Below are positions 16,983 through 24,355 of a stretch of 64,000 bases of DNA, piece by piece. Below the pieces are notes generated by a model. It saw only the letters and a list, made by a program, of their open reading frames with translations, had not been told where the DNA came from and did not search any database. This DNA is from JAXLRU01 sp046330935 (lineage in GTDB: Bacteria > Actinomycetota > Actinomycetes > Actinomycetales > Kineosporiaceae): the NCBI GenBank assembly GCA_046330935.1, contig JAXLRU010000008.1:62001-126000 (forward strand), given 5' to 3'. The translations under genes were made by a program, and so were the position numbers. Numbering within the stretch: the first letter of the stretch is position 1; each line of letters opens with the position of its first letter.

Positions 16983-18673
16983 TCAGTTCGAGATCGCTGG
17001 GCTGGTTCCGCGGGCCATTCCCAGCCCCAGGTCGGCGGTGCCCTCCGAGCCCGCTGACCACAGGTTGCCCGTGTTCGCCTGGAACACCGCCTGGTAGCCC
17101 CCGGACGCCGCCGTGATGCTCGGGCTGGTGCCCGTCATCATGCCGAGGCCGAGGTCGCGGGTGCCGAGGGTGCCGGTCGTCCAGAGGTTGCCGGTGTTGG
17201 CCTGGAAGGCGATCTGGTAGCTGCTGCCGACGGTGGTGATGCTCGGGCTGGTGCCCGCCTTCATCCCCAGCCCCAGGTCACGGGTGCCCAGGCTGCCGGT
17301 CGTCCAGAGATTGCCGGTGTTGGCCTGGAATGCCGCCTGCCATCCGCCGCCCGGCAGCGAGACGACGCTCGGGCTCGTGCCGGCCATCATGCCCAGCCGC
17401 CTGTCGCCCGTCCCCGGGCGACCCGCCGTCCAGAGGTTCGTCGTGTTGGCCTGGAACGCGATGCTGTGCAGCAACCCCGCCGACGGAGCGGTCCTCAGGG
17501 TGAGCCCCAGTGCGGCGAGGGCGGGGTTGAGCGGCTGGAAGTAGCTTCGGCCGCCCGAAGTGCAGTCGCCGGACCCGCCGGACAACACGCCCTGCGCCTG
17601 ATTGCCTGCCATGAACGAACCGCCCGAATCGCCCTTCTGAGAGCACGCGCTGGTCTGGGTCAGCCCGTTCACTGTGCCCTCGGCGTAGTTCACGGTGACG
17701 TTCTTGGCCTGCACGACCCCGCAGCGCACGCCCGTCGTCGAACCCGATCGGCAGATGGCGGCCCCCACGGCGGCCTCGGTCCCGCCGTACACCGGGCCGA
17801 TGCCCGTGACCTCCGGCAGGGCGTTCCACGAGGAGGTGGTCGTGATCCAGGCGTAGTCCTTTCCGGGGAACGAATAGCCCGCCCCCCAGCTGCCGAGCGC
17901 GACGCTGTTGCTCCCGGTGAGGGCGCCGGGGCCGCCCAGCACGCGGCAATGGCCCGCGGTGAGGAAGCCACCGTTGACGGCGAAGCCCATGGAGCAGCGG
18001 CCGCCGCCGATGTAATAGGCGTCGCCACCCCGAATGTCGTAGTGAGGGCGCGGAGCCGCATCGGTCGTGACCACCTTCACCTGTGCCGGGGACAGTCCGG
18101 CCGCGCGGGTGAACGCGAACGCGTCGGCCCGCGAGCTCTGGGTGGTGGTGAGGGTGACGGTGTTGGCCGCCACATCGACGTACCACGAGGTGATGGACTT
18201 GGCCGCGCGCGTCCGCCTCGCGTCGAGGGCTGCTTTCAGGGTGTCGAGAGTTCCCTCGCTGCGGGTGACCCGCACCGGCCGGGCCCCTGCAGCCCGGACC
18301 GCCGCGTCGCCTGCGGCGTCTGTCGTGCCCACAGTGACGGTGCCGGAACCATCGATCCAGAGCCCCCCGAAGCGGGTTCCGAGACGGGTGCGTAGCGACG
18401 TCTCCGTTCCCGTCACCTCGACTGGCGTGCGAGGAGGGGGCCGATGGCCAGGTCGACGTCGAGGTCGCGGCGAAGCGCGGCCAAGGCCGTCGCCTCCAGG
18501 GGTGCGCCTGCGCCTGCCCTTCGAGCCGCTTCCGCCAGGGCTCACCGCGGCGGTGGATGTGGCGGCTGCCCGAGCAGTCCTGCGTTGTCGCAGCGGCGAC
18601 TATGGCCGCCGCTGTGCTCCATCTCAGCGTTGCCGCCGCCGCCGCGGATCTCCTGTGCGGACATCACCCTCAT
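16983..18673 (-). pseudogene. Secreted trypsin-like protease (S1E) with frameshifted 5' end
   Basis: Streptogrisin/alpha-lytic-type serine protease. The mature domain is intact: TAGHC, KDYAWI and GDSGGSF supply the His-Asp-Ser triad. Four ~41-residue repeats with the core FQANTGNLW and LGLGM form the C-terminus. The continuous frame (16983-18545, 520 residues) begins with a basic stretch that is not a signal peptide. The expected prodomain (ALRRDLDVDLAIG) is in another frame, 18541-18413, and joins the main frame at about 18415-18425. A strong GAGGAGG site precedes an ATG at 18671-18673, and hydrophobic signal-like pieces lie in yet other frames. So two or more indels have hit the 5' end, by decay or sequencing error. 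Confidence 0.75.
16986..17467 (-). repeat. Four coding repeats of the FQANT type
   Basis: Four units of about 123 bp encode the C-terminal repeats of the protease. Each contains AFQAN(T)xNLW, a Gly-Thr-x-Asp step, LGLGM and GTSPS. Such repeats occur at the C-termini of secreted actinobacterial hydrolases and are probably a propeller or lectin-like binding module. Confidence 0.8.
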
Positions 18674-18963
18674 TGCCCCTCCTCGTGTCGATTCTGGGCG
18701 ATGCGCATAGTAATCGGATCATGACGGAGATCGAGACGCAGTGAGATGGAACGGTGGGTGACGCGGTGATCATCTGCGTGTCGCCTGGCGTGTCGGGCAA
18801 GGGTGCTTGCCCGAGGTGAAAGAACCCTCCCCGCGCGGGACGACGCGGGAGGGGCGGGGGCGGCAGGCGAGGACTTGGGTGTCCGCTGCCGTCAGGGCAG
18901 GACCTGCCGCCCCGGGTGGATCACTCCGAGGCGGACCCGACGTGGACACCGTCGGGGACACGC
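18674..18963. other. Intergenic stretch with two hairpins
   Basis: No supported gene. A perfect 9-bp hairpin (18793-18801 with 18806-18814, loop GGTG) and an imperfect G+C hairpin (about 18825-18854) lie downstream of the minus-strand Pro-rich gene and could end its transcript. The part next to 18673 should hold the protease promoter. Confidence 0.5.
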
Positions 18964-19410
18964 TCACCGTCGGGCTCGGGGGAGCCGGCGGGTGGGCTTG
19001 CCCGTGGGGGCGGGCGGGGTGGCTTGCTGGTCGGCGGGCCGGGTGGGTGGGCTTGCCCGGGCGGGGTCGGCTTGCCCGTCGGCGGGGCCGGCGGGTGGGC
19101 TTGCCCGTGGGCGGGGGTCGGCTTGCCCGTCGGCGCGGCACCGGCGGGGTCGGCTTGCCCGTGGGCGGGGCCGGGCGGTGGGCTTGCCCGTGGGCGGGGT
19201 CGGCTTGGGGTGCTCGCTGGGCGGCACGGGGGCCGAGGGCAGCGGGCTCGGCGACACCGTCACCGTCGGGGGCACCGGCGCGGGCGGGGTGGCCGACGCG
19301 CCAGCCACGGCCTGCGCGGCGAGACCCGCCCCGGTGACGACGGCAGCGGCCAGGCCCAGGGTGGCCATGGTGCGCATCCGGCGGCTGCCGGTCTCGTGGA
19401 GCTTGGACAT
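18964..19410 (-). CDS. Secreted Pro/Ala/Arg-rich repeat protein
   Basis: Predicted secreted protein of 148 residues with no recognised domain. The start is firm: GAGGAGGAC lies just before the ATG at 19408-19410, and residues 12-40 form a good signal peptide ending in GASA. After a Val/Thr/Pro-rich spacer comes a low-complexity region built on a nine-unit DNA repeat (GGGCAAGCC cores, 18995-19207). The unit spacings are often not multiples of three, so the PTGKPT motif falls in and out of frame, and all three minus-strand frames are open there. The reading frame past about residue 70, and so the C-terminus, is uncertain. It might be a wall-associated spacer protein. Confidence 0.6.
   Translation of the reverse strand: MSKLHETGSRRMRTMATLGLAAAVVTGAGLAAQAVAGASATPPAPVPPTVTVSPSPLPSAPVPPSEHPKPTPPTGKPTARPRPRASRPRRCRADGQADPRPRASPPAGPADGQADPARASPPTRPADQQATPPAPTGKPTRRLPRARR
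18995..19207 (-). repeat. Nine-unit degenerate tandem repeat
   Basis: Copies of GGCTTG(CCC) on the plus strand start at 18995, 19021, 19050, 19069, 19099, 19120, 19152, 19181 and 19202. The spacing is 19-32 bp, so the array has grown or shrunk by slippage without keeping the reading frame. Confidence 0.7.
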
Positions 19411-19924
19411 GGATCGTCCTCCTCATGGAATGGCGATGGGATGTGCTCGTTTTCCGCAAGCGTCGGTCATCGTGCCCCGGAAATGCTGGCCTGTCCATGC
19501 CGTGGCGTTACTGGGAATGCCTTTCGCGACGGCCTCTCGGTGAGCGGCAGGAATCCATTCCTTGATTTCTTCCGGTGGCCGTAAGGGTGGGTGCTGCGTC
19601 CCTTTCTCTCCTTCTTCTTCCGCGCGTGTGGGCGAGACCCACCCCGCACGTCCCGAGATGCAGGCCTGAGCTGCGGAAGATGCTCCGCGTGGGCCCCCGG
19701 TCCCTCGCGTGAGATGCTGCGTCCCTGCAGGCCGCGACCCAGACGACGAATGGCGGGAAAGTCTTATGGTGTCGGCGGCGTGAGGATCCTCACCGCCGAT
19801 CCGCCTTGGGCGAGCACCGTTCGGAGCGGCCTTCGCGCCTTTCCGGGGGCGGCTTCCAGCCCTTCGCGGGGCCGTCGTCGTGAGGGACTTGACCGCGGCC
19901 GCGGGTCGGGAAAATGATGCGCGC
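19411..19924. other. Long intergenic region between divergent genes
   Basis: This separates the minus-strand secreted-protein gene from the plus-strand sigma factor gene. Its GC content is visibly lower than the flanks around 19430-19620. It must hold both promoters and perhaps a structured leader for the secreted gene. I looked for the conserved GGGGACCCAC core of a c-di-AMP riboswitch and did not see it. I recognise no gene here. Confidence 0.4.
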
Positions 19925-21769
19925 GTGAGCGTGGCGTTCAGTGACGACGCAGCCGCCCGGAGGCAGGCCTCCGGGCGGGACCCCGTCGTGCGCCGCGACG
20001 GCGTCCCGCACCTGGTGGTCCTCCCCCCGGCTGCGTCAGCGGCCGCCCCGGCCCTCGGCGAGCGGGTGGCCACCACCGCGCCGTCGCCGTCTCGCGCGGA
20101 GGACGCGGCGCTCGTCGCGCGCTGCCGCGAGGGTGACCCCGACGCCTACGCCGCCCTGTTCCGCCGCTGGTTCGGTTCCTGCCGCACCGCCGCCGCCGGG
20201 GTGCTCGGGCACGACGACCCCTCCCTGGAGCCCGACGACATCGCCCAGGAGGCCCTGGTCGCCGCCTGGGCGAGGCTGGAGCAGCTGCGGGAGCCGGCGG
20301 CGTTCGGGGCGTGGGCCTGCCAGATCGCGCGCAACCTCGCCCGCGACCACCTCAAGCGCCGCCGCCCCGCCGTCCAGCCCCTCGACGCGCTCGGCGAGGA
20401 GCACGCGGCGCTCGTGCAGGCAGGCGAGGACCCCCAGCGCATCCTCGACGGCCGCGAGCGCGACGGCCTCGTCCGGCAGGCGGGTCGCTCCCTGCGAGGG
20501 CGGGAGGGCGACGCGTTCGCGCAGGTCGTGGACCACGGGATGAACCCCGGGCAGGTCGCGCGCGCCCTCGGGGTCTCCGACAACAACGCCTACCAGATCC
20601 TCTTCCGGCTCCGGGGCCGCCTGCAGACCGCCGTCCGCGGCGCCCTCGTCTGGCGGCAGGGCCGGCCTCGCTGCGACGGGCTGGCCCGGGTCCTGCACGG
20701 CCGCGAGCAGGAGTTCACGCCCGAGACGGCCGCCGCCGTTGCCCGCCACGTCCGCCAGTGCATGGCGTGCACCCGCGAGGCCGACGTCCAGACCCACCCC
20801 ACGCGGCTGCTGTCCGGCTGGTGCCTGGCCTGGTGGGCCAAGTGGGGTCACGTCCCGTGGCGGTGGCGGGCCGAGGACGCCGTGGGCGCGGGGCAGGGCG
20901 TCGACGCCGCCGTGCGGGTCGGGGCCGGGATCGGTGTCGTCACCACGATGACCGCCGGGATGCTCGCCGTCTCCGGGGTCCTGCCCACTCCCACCCCTGT
21001 CGAGGCGCACCCCAACGGGCGTCCGAACGCCGTCGTTGCCGCCGAACCGGGCACCCGCCCCGGCGCGCGCCGTCCCGGGGCTGCCGGTGCCGGGCCTGCT
21101 GCCGCGGCGCTGCTCGTGGACCCGCGGTGCGCGCAAGGCCTGACCGCCGCTGCGTCCGCGACGCCGATCGCCTCGCCGCTCGCCGCGCGGGCGCCCGGCC
21201 GACGCCGCCCGCCGCAACACGTCCCGTCGCCGCGGACACCCCGGCGCTTCCAGGTCCGGCGGGCGTGGCGGCCACCGGCCGCCCTCGCCTCGGGCCGCCC
21301 GCCGGTGCAGATCGCCGTCGCTCCCGGTTCCCCGGCCGGCGGCGCCCCCGCGGCCGTCCCGACCACGCCCCGGTCCGGCGCTGCGGCTCCTGGCGATGGG
21401 GTCGGGGGCGTGCCCGCCGACGCCGCGTGCTCCGCCCTCCACGCGCGCCCAGCCCGCCGTCGCCTCGCCGCTGCCTGCGGTCCACGGCCAGCGCCCGCCC
21501 GCCCGGCTCCGCCGGTGCCGTCGGGCGCCCCCGCCGTCCCCGCGCCCGGAGCGCTCCCGCCCAGCGCGGCCCCCACGGTGGGTGCCGCCTCACCGGGTCC
21601 GCGCCCCTCGGTCATCCCGACCGGCCCCTCGCCGGTGCCGACGGCCACCCGCCCGTCGCCCCCGCGCCCGACGCCGACGCACGCACCGGTGGCCGCCGCC
21701 GCGGTCCCTCCCTCCGGTCAGCCGGGGGGCGGGAAGGTGACGATGAAGCCCGACCCGGCGTCGCCGTAG
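19925..21769 (+). CDS. ECF sigma factor fused to zinc-finger motif, membrane helix and Pro-rich tail
   Basis: Protein of about 614 residues from the GTG at 19925 (19880 is an alternative). Region 2 is seen in YAALFRRWFGS through DDIAQEALVAAWARL (about 75-120) and region 4 in MNPGQVARALGVSDNNAYQILFRLRGRL (about 205-235). A HxxxCxxC motif, HVRQCMAC, follows at about 272, as in zinc-binding anti-sigma domains. A single hydrophobic helix spans about 332-355, and the remaining ~260 residues are Pro/Ala-rich and would be outside the cell. Sigma factor and built-in membrane-anchored control are thus in one chain. The 3' end overlaps the convergent DUF429 gene by 52 bases. Frameshifts in the low-complexity tail cannot be excluded. 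Confidence 0.75.
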   Translation: MSVAFSDDAAARRQASGRDPVVRRDGVPHLVVLPPAASAAAPALGERVATTAPSPSRAEDAALVARCREGDPDAYAALFRRWFGSCRTAAAGVLGHDDPSLEPDDIAQEALVAAWARLEQLREPAAFGAWACQIARNLARDHLKRRRPAVQPLDALGEEHAALVQAGEDPQRILDGRERDGLVRQAGRSLRGREGDAFAQVVDHGMNPGQVARALGVSDNNAYQILFRLRGRLQTAVRGALVWRQGRPRCDGLARVLHGREQEFTPETAAAVARHVRQCMACTREADVQTHPTRLLSGWCLAWWAKWGHVPWRWRAEDAVGAGQGVDAAVRVGAGIGVVTTMTAGMLAVSGVLPTPTPVEAHPNGRPNAVVAAEPGTRPGARRPGAAGAGPAAAALLVDPRCAQGLTAAASATPIASPLAARAPGRRRPPQHVPSPRTPRRFQVRRAWRPPAALASGRPPVQIAVAPGSPAGGAPAAVPTTPRSGAAAPGDGVGGVPADAACSALHARPARRRLAAACGPRPAPARPAPPVPSGAPAVPAPGALPPSAAPTVGAASPGPRPSVIPTGPSPVPTATRPSPPRPTPTHAPVAAAAVPPSGQPGGGKVTMKPDPASP

Positions 21770-22464
21770 ACGCGCAGCTGCTCCGGCGTGCGCAACCATC
21801 GCCAGGCGACGTACCCGCACACGACGGCGTCGATCTCGTCCTCGACCCGGCGCAGGTCGACGGGGCGGGCGGCCGACTCGACGGCGGCGCGCAGCTCGCG
21901 CCACCGCGGCGAGGCACCGGGCCGCAGCGTGGGGCCCAGACGGTCCTCGACCAGCCCCACGAGGAGCGCGGCGGCGTCCCGGCGCACGGCCAGGGACCGC
22001 CCGGCGCGCGCCTTGTACGGCAGGACGCGCTCCAGCCCGAACAGGGAGACGGTGGCCGGATGCGGGAACACCTCCAGGCACACGGGCCTGCCCGGCCTCG
22101 GCGCCACGGCAGGGTCGGGGACCCAGCCCAGCCGGGCCGCGAGCGTGGCCGCCCGCGGAGGATCGAAGTGCGGCAGCGACGTGTTCGACGGGTAGGGGCC
22201 CGCGTGGAAGCGGGCGAAGTCGGCGGCCACCTGGGCCTCGCACGGACGGCGGCCCGAGGCGTTCCTGACGATCAGGGGAGCGTCCACCGCGACGACGGCC
22301 AGCCGCTCACGCCAGCCGGCGACGAACTGCGCGATCTCCTCGTCCGTGCGGACCGTCGCCGACGCCATCAGCGCCCCGTCCGCGCCGAGCACCGCCAGCC
22401 CCGTCCGCGCGCGCGGCCCCCACGCCAGATCGACCCCCAGCACCGCGGCGTCCGTGGTCTCCAC
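21718..22464 (-). CDS. DUF429 family protein
   Basis: Cytoplasmic protein of 248 residues. It opens with GVDLAWGPRARTGLAVL, the DUF429 N-terminal block reminiscent of RNase H-like folds with an early Asp. VAVDAPLIVRN (about 58-68), RPCEAQVAADF (about 73-83) and LEVFPHPATVSLFG (about 130-143) are further conserved blocks, and DEIDAVVCGYVAW near 207 carries acidic residues. Asp residues in these blocks could form a nuclease-like metal site, but the function is unknown. It is divergent from the VanZ-like gene. Confidence 0.85.
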   Translation of the reverse strand: METTDAAVLGVDLAWGPRARTGLAVLGADGALMASATVRTDEEIAQFVAGWRERLAVVAVDAPLIVRNASGRRPCEAQVAADFARFHAGPYPSNTSLPHFDPPRAATLAARLGWVPDPAVAPRPGRPVCLEVFPHPATVSLFGLERVLPYKARAGRSLAVRRDAAALLVGLVEDRLGPTLRPGASPRWRELRAAVESAARPVDLRRVEDEIDAVVCGYVAWRWLRTPEQLRVYGDAGSGFIVTFPPPG

Positions 22465-22524
22465 CAGGGCATCGTGTCAGCGCGGACACCCACCGCTGCA
22501 CCGGCGTCGGCGGCGCCGGGCCGC

Positions 22525-22530
22525 TACCCT
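22525..22530 (+). promoter_or_regulatory. -10 box upstream of the VanZ-like/YqgE run
   Basis: TACCCT ends 8 bases before the GTG at 22539, with no ribosome site, consistent with a leaderless transcript. Confidence 0.4.
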
Positions 22531-22538
22531 CGGCCCTG

Positions 22539-22952
22539 GTGACCCACGACGACGCGACCCTTCACGCGCCCGCTCAGGGCGCCCCCGTCGGGCGCCCCCT
22601 CGGTGCCGGAGCCTCCCGGGGCGCGCTCGCGGCGTTCGGCGTCGCCCTCGCCGTCCACCTCGGCGTCCTCTACTGGCCCCACGCCGTCGCCGCGCCCACC
22701 GGTTTCGGGTGGGACAAGGTCGTCCACGCCCTGATCTTCGGCGCGGTCGCATGGACGGGCGCCCGCGCCGGGGTGCCGCTGCGACTGCTGCTGCCCGCGC
22801 TCCTCGCGCACGCCCTGGTCAGCGAGGGGGTCCAACACTGGCTCCTGCCCGGCCGCACCGGCGACCTCGGTGACAGCGCGGCGGACGCCTGCGGCACCCT
22901 CCTCGCCGCCGCCCTGCTCGCCCGCGACGCGCGGCGGCGGAGGGTGCGGTGA
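22539..22952 (+). CDS. VanZ-like membrane protein
   Basis: Membrane protein of 137 residues with about four hydrophobic segments. GWDKVVHALIFGAVAWTG (about 57-74) has the Asp-Lys-x-x-His signature of the VanZ-like family, followed by SEGVQHWLLPGRTGDLGDSAADACGT, matching the family's E-x-x-Q and G-D-x-x-D-x-x-x-N/D region. Family members are implicated in teicoplanin resistance, but for most, including this one, no role is known. The stop overlaps the next GTG (GTGA), so it is coupled to the YqgE gene. Confidence 0.78.
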   Translation: MTHDDATLHAPAQGAPVGRPLGAGASRGALAAFGVALAVHLGVLYWPHAVAAPTGFGWDKVVHALIFGAVAWTGARAGVPLRLLLPALLAHALVSEGVQHWLLPGRTGDLGDSAADACGTLLAAALLARDARRRRVR

Positions 22953-23503
22953 GCGGCCTCGCCGGGCGTCTGCTCGTGGCCGCGCCCACCCTGGAGGACC
23001 CGTCCTTCCGCCGCAGCGTCGTCCTGGTCCTCGACCACGGTGACACCGGCGCCCTGGGGGTGGTCGTCAACCGGCCGCTCGACGTCGACGTCGACGCCGT
23101 GCTGCCGGTGTGGCAGCCGCACGTGACGGCGCCCGGCCGGCTGTTCCAGGGCGGCCCCGTGCAGCTGGACTCGGCGCTGGGCCTCGTGGCCGTGCCGGGG
23201 GACGGGGAGGAACCCGCCGGGGTCAAGCGGATCCTCGGCTCGATCGGGCTGGTCGACCTCGACACCCCGCCCGAGCTGATCCGCGGAGGCGTCGCCGGGG
23301 TGCGCATCTTCGCCGGGTACGCGGGCTGGTCGCCGGGGCAGCTCGAGGGCGAGGTGGCCGAGGGTTCGTGGTTCGTCGTCGACTGCGAGCCGCGCGACCC
23401 CTTCTCGGCGACGCCGAGCCGGCTGTGGAGCGAGGTCCTGCGCCGCCAGCGCGGGCGGCTCGCGCTGCTGTCCACCTACCCCGACGACCCGGCACGCAAT
23501 TGA
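22949..23503 (+). CDS. YqgE/AlgH family protein
   Basis: Protein of 184 residues with the YqgE/AlgH fold. It shows GRLLVAAPTLEDPSFRRSVVLVLDHGDTGALGVVVNRPL at the N-terminus (blocks at about 4-42), FQGGPVQLDSALGLV, and FAGYAGWSPGQLEGEVAEGSWFVVD near 120. The function is not settled; AlgH was first linked to alginate regulation, and YqgE structures show an open beta sandwich. It overlaps the VanZ-like gene upstream and the GNAT gene downstream by 4 bases each. Confidence 0.93.
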   Translation: MSGLAGRLLVAAPTLEDPSFRRSVVLVLDHGDTGALGVVVNRPLDVDVDAVLPVWQPHVTAPGRLFQGGPVQLDSALGLVAVPGDGEEPAGVKRILGSIGLVDLDTPPELIRGGVAGVRIFAGYAGWSPGQLEGEVAEGSWFVVDCEPRDPFSATPSRLWSEVLRRQRGRLALLSTYPDDPARN

Positions 23504-23994
23504 GCGGCGCCGACGTCCCGCCGCCCACGGCGTCCCCGCCCGTCCGGTTGCGGCGGCGCGACCCGGCCTCGCCGGTCGCCGTCGCCCTCCTGGACACCTA
23601 CCGGGCCGAGATCAGCGCGCTGTTCGGGTTCGACGCCACGACCGGCGTCTCCGCCGATCCCGAGGAGATGACCCCGCCGCGCGGGGACTTCCTCGTGGCC
23701 TACCTCGACGACGTGCCGCTGGGCTGCGGCGGGGTGAAGCTCGTGGGGCCGGGCCTCGCCGAGCTCAAGCGCATGTGGGTGGCCCCGCAGGCCCGGGGAC
23801 GGGGTGTGGGCCGCGCGCTGCTGGCGGGGTTGGAGGCCGCCGCCCGCGACCTCGGTGCCACCCGGGCCGTGCTCGACACCCATGCCCGGCTGGAGCCGGC
23901 GCTGCGGCTGTACACGGGTGGCGGCTGGCAGGAAGTGCCGGCGTACAACGCCAACCCCCACGCCACGCACTGGTTCGCCAAGTCCCTGCAGTGA
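23500..23994 (+). CDS. GNAT family N-acetyltransferase
   Basis: Acetyl-CoA dependent transferase of 164 residues. The pyrophosphate-binding motif V-x-P-Q-A-R-G-R-G-V-G-R is at about 92-102, preceded by LAELKRMWV and followed by LDTHARLEPALRLYTGGGW near the C-terminus, the standard GNAT order. The start is TTG overlapping the YqgE stop (TTGA); no ATG or GTG fits before the first conserved block. The substrate is unknown. A TTG start within a coupled overlap suggests low, linked expression. Confidence 0.85.
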   Translation: MSGADVPPPTASPPVRLRRRDPASPVAVALLDTYRAEISALFGFDATTGVSADPEEMTPPRGDFLVAYLDDVPLGCGGVKLVGPGLAELKRMWVAPQARGRGVGRALLAGLEAAARDLGATRAVLDTHARLEPALRLYTGGGWQEVPAYNANPHATHWFAKSLQ

Positions 23995-24029
23995 GCGGTC
24001 TCCCGCGACGAACGACCGCGAGGCGCACG

Positions 24030-24035
24030 TACAGT
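24030..24035 (+). promoter_or_regulatory. -10 box upstream of the DUF3039 gene
   Basis: TACAGT ends 8 bases before the ATG at 24044. This would allow a leaderless transcript independent of the GNAT gene. Confidence 0.4.
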
Positions 24036-24043
24036 TGACGCCC

Positions 24044-24355
24044 ATGACGACCCTGCCGCCCGATCCCGCCCCGCTGTCGTCGCCGGGCTCCTCCTCCGCC
24101 GCGCTCCTCGAGCGCGAGCTGGTCGAGCAGCCGGTCGAGCCGGGCGATCACGAGCGCTTCGCGCACTACGCGCACAAGGACAAGATCATGGAGTCGGCGA
24201 TGACGGGGACGCCCGTCGTCGCGCTGTGCGGCAAGGTCTGGGTGCCCGGCCGCGACCCCAAGAAGTTCCCCGTCTGCCCCATGTGCAAGGAGATCATGGA
24301 GACGTGGCGGGGCATGGAGAGCGGCGGCGGGGACGACAAGTCCTCGGGTGACTGA
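24044..24355 (+). CDS. DUF3039 family protein
   Basis: Small soluble protein of 103 residues, a family nearly limited to actinobacteria. The conserved part reads RFAHYAHKDKIMESAMTGTPVVALCGKVWVP (blocks at about 43-73) and KFPVCPMCKEIME (about 79-91). Three Cys (one in ALCGK and a CPMC pair), with a His near the start, could bind zinc. The function is unknown. Its last 8 bases overlap the GTG of the MFS gene. In many actinobacteria this gene sits next to a DEAD/DEAH helicase, as it does here within 2.7 kb. Confidence 0.88.
   Translation: MTTLPPDPAPLSSPGSSSAALLERELVEQPVEPGDHERFAHYAHKDKIMESAMTGTPVVALCGKVWVPGRDPKKFPVCPMCKEIMETWRGMESGGGDDKSSGD

Noticed and set aside
18995..19207. Repeat array considered as CRISPR
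   Set aside because: Units are short, variable in spacing, lack distinct spacers, and lie inside a coding region with signal peptide; no cas genes.
19411..19660. c-di-AMP riboswitch upstream of the secreted Pro-rich protein
   Set aside because: Actinobacterial secreted proteins often have one, but the conserved GGGGACCCAC-type core and paired elements are not present.
19423..20076. 217-codon minus-strand frame in the intergenic region before the sigma gene
   Set aside because: The last ~50 residues look somewhat protein-like, but the frame overlaps the sigma factor start, has no recognisable domain and no clear ribosome site.
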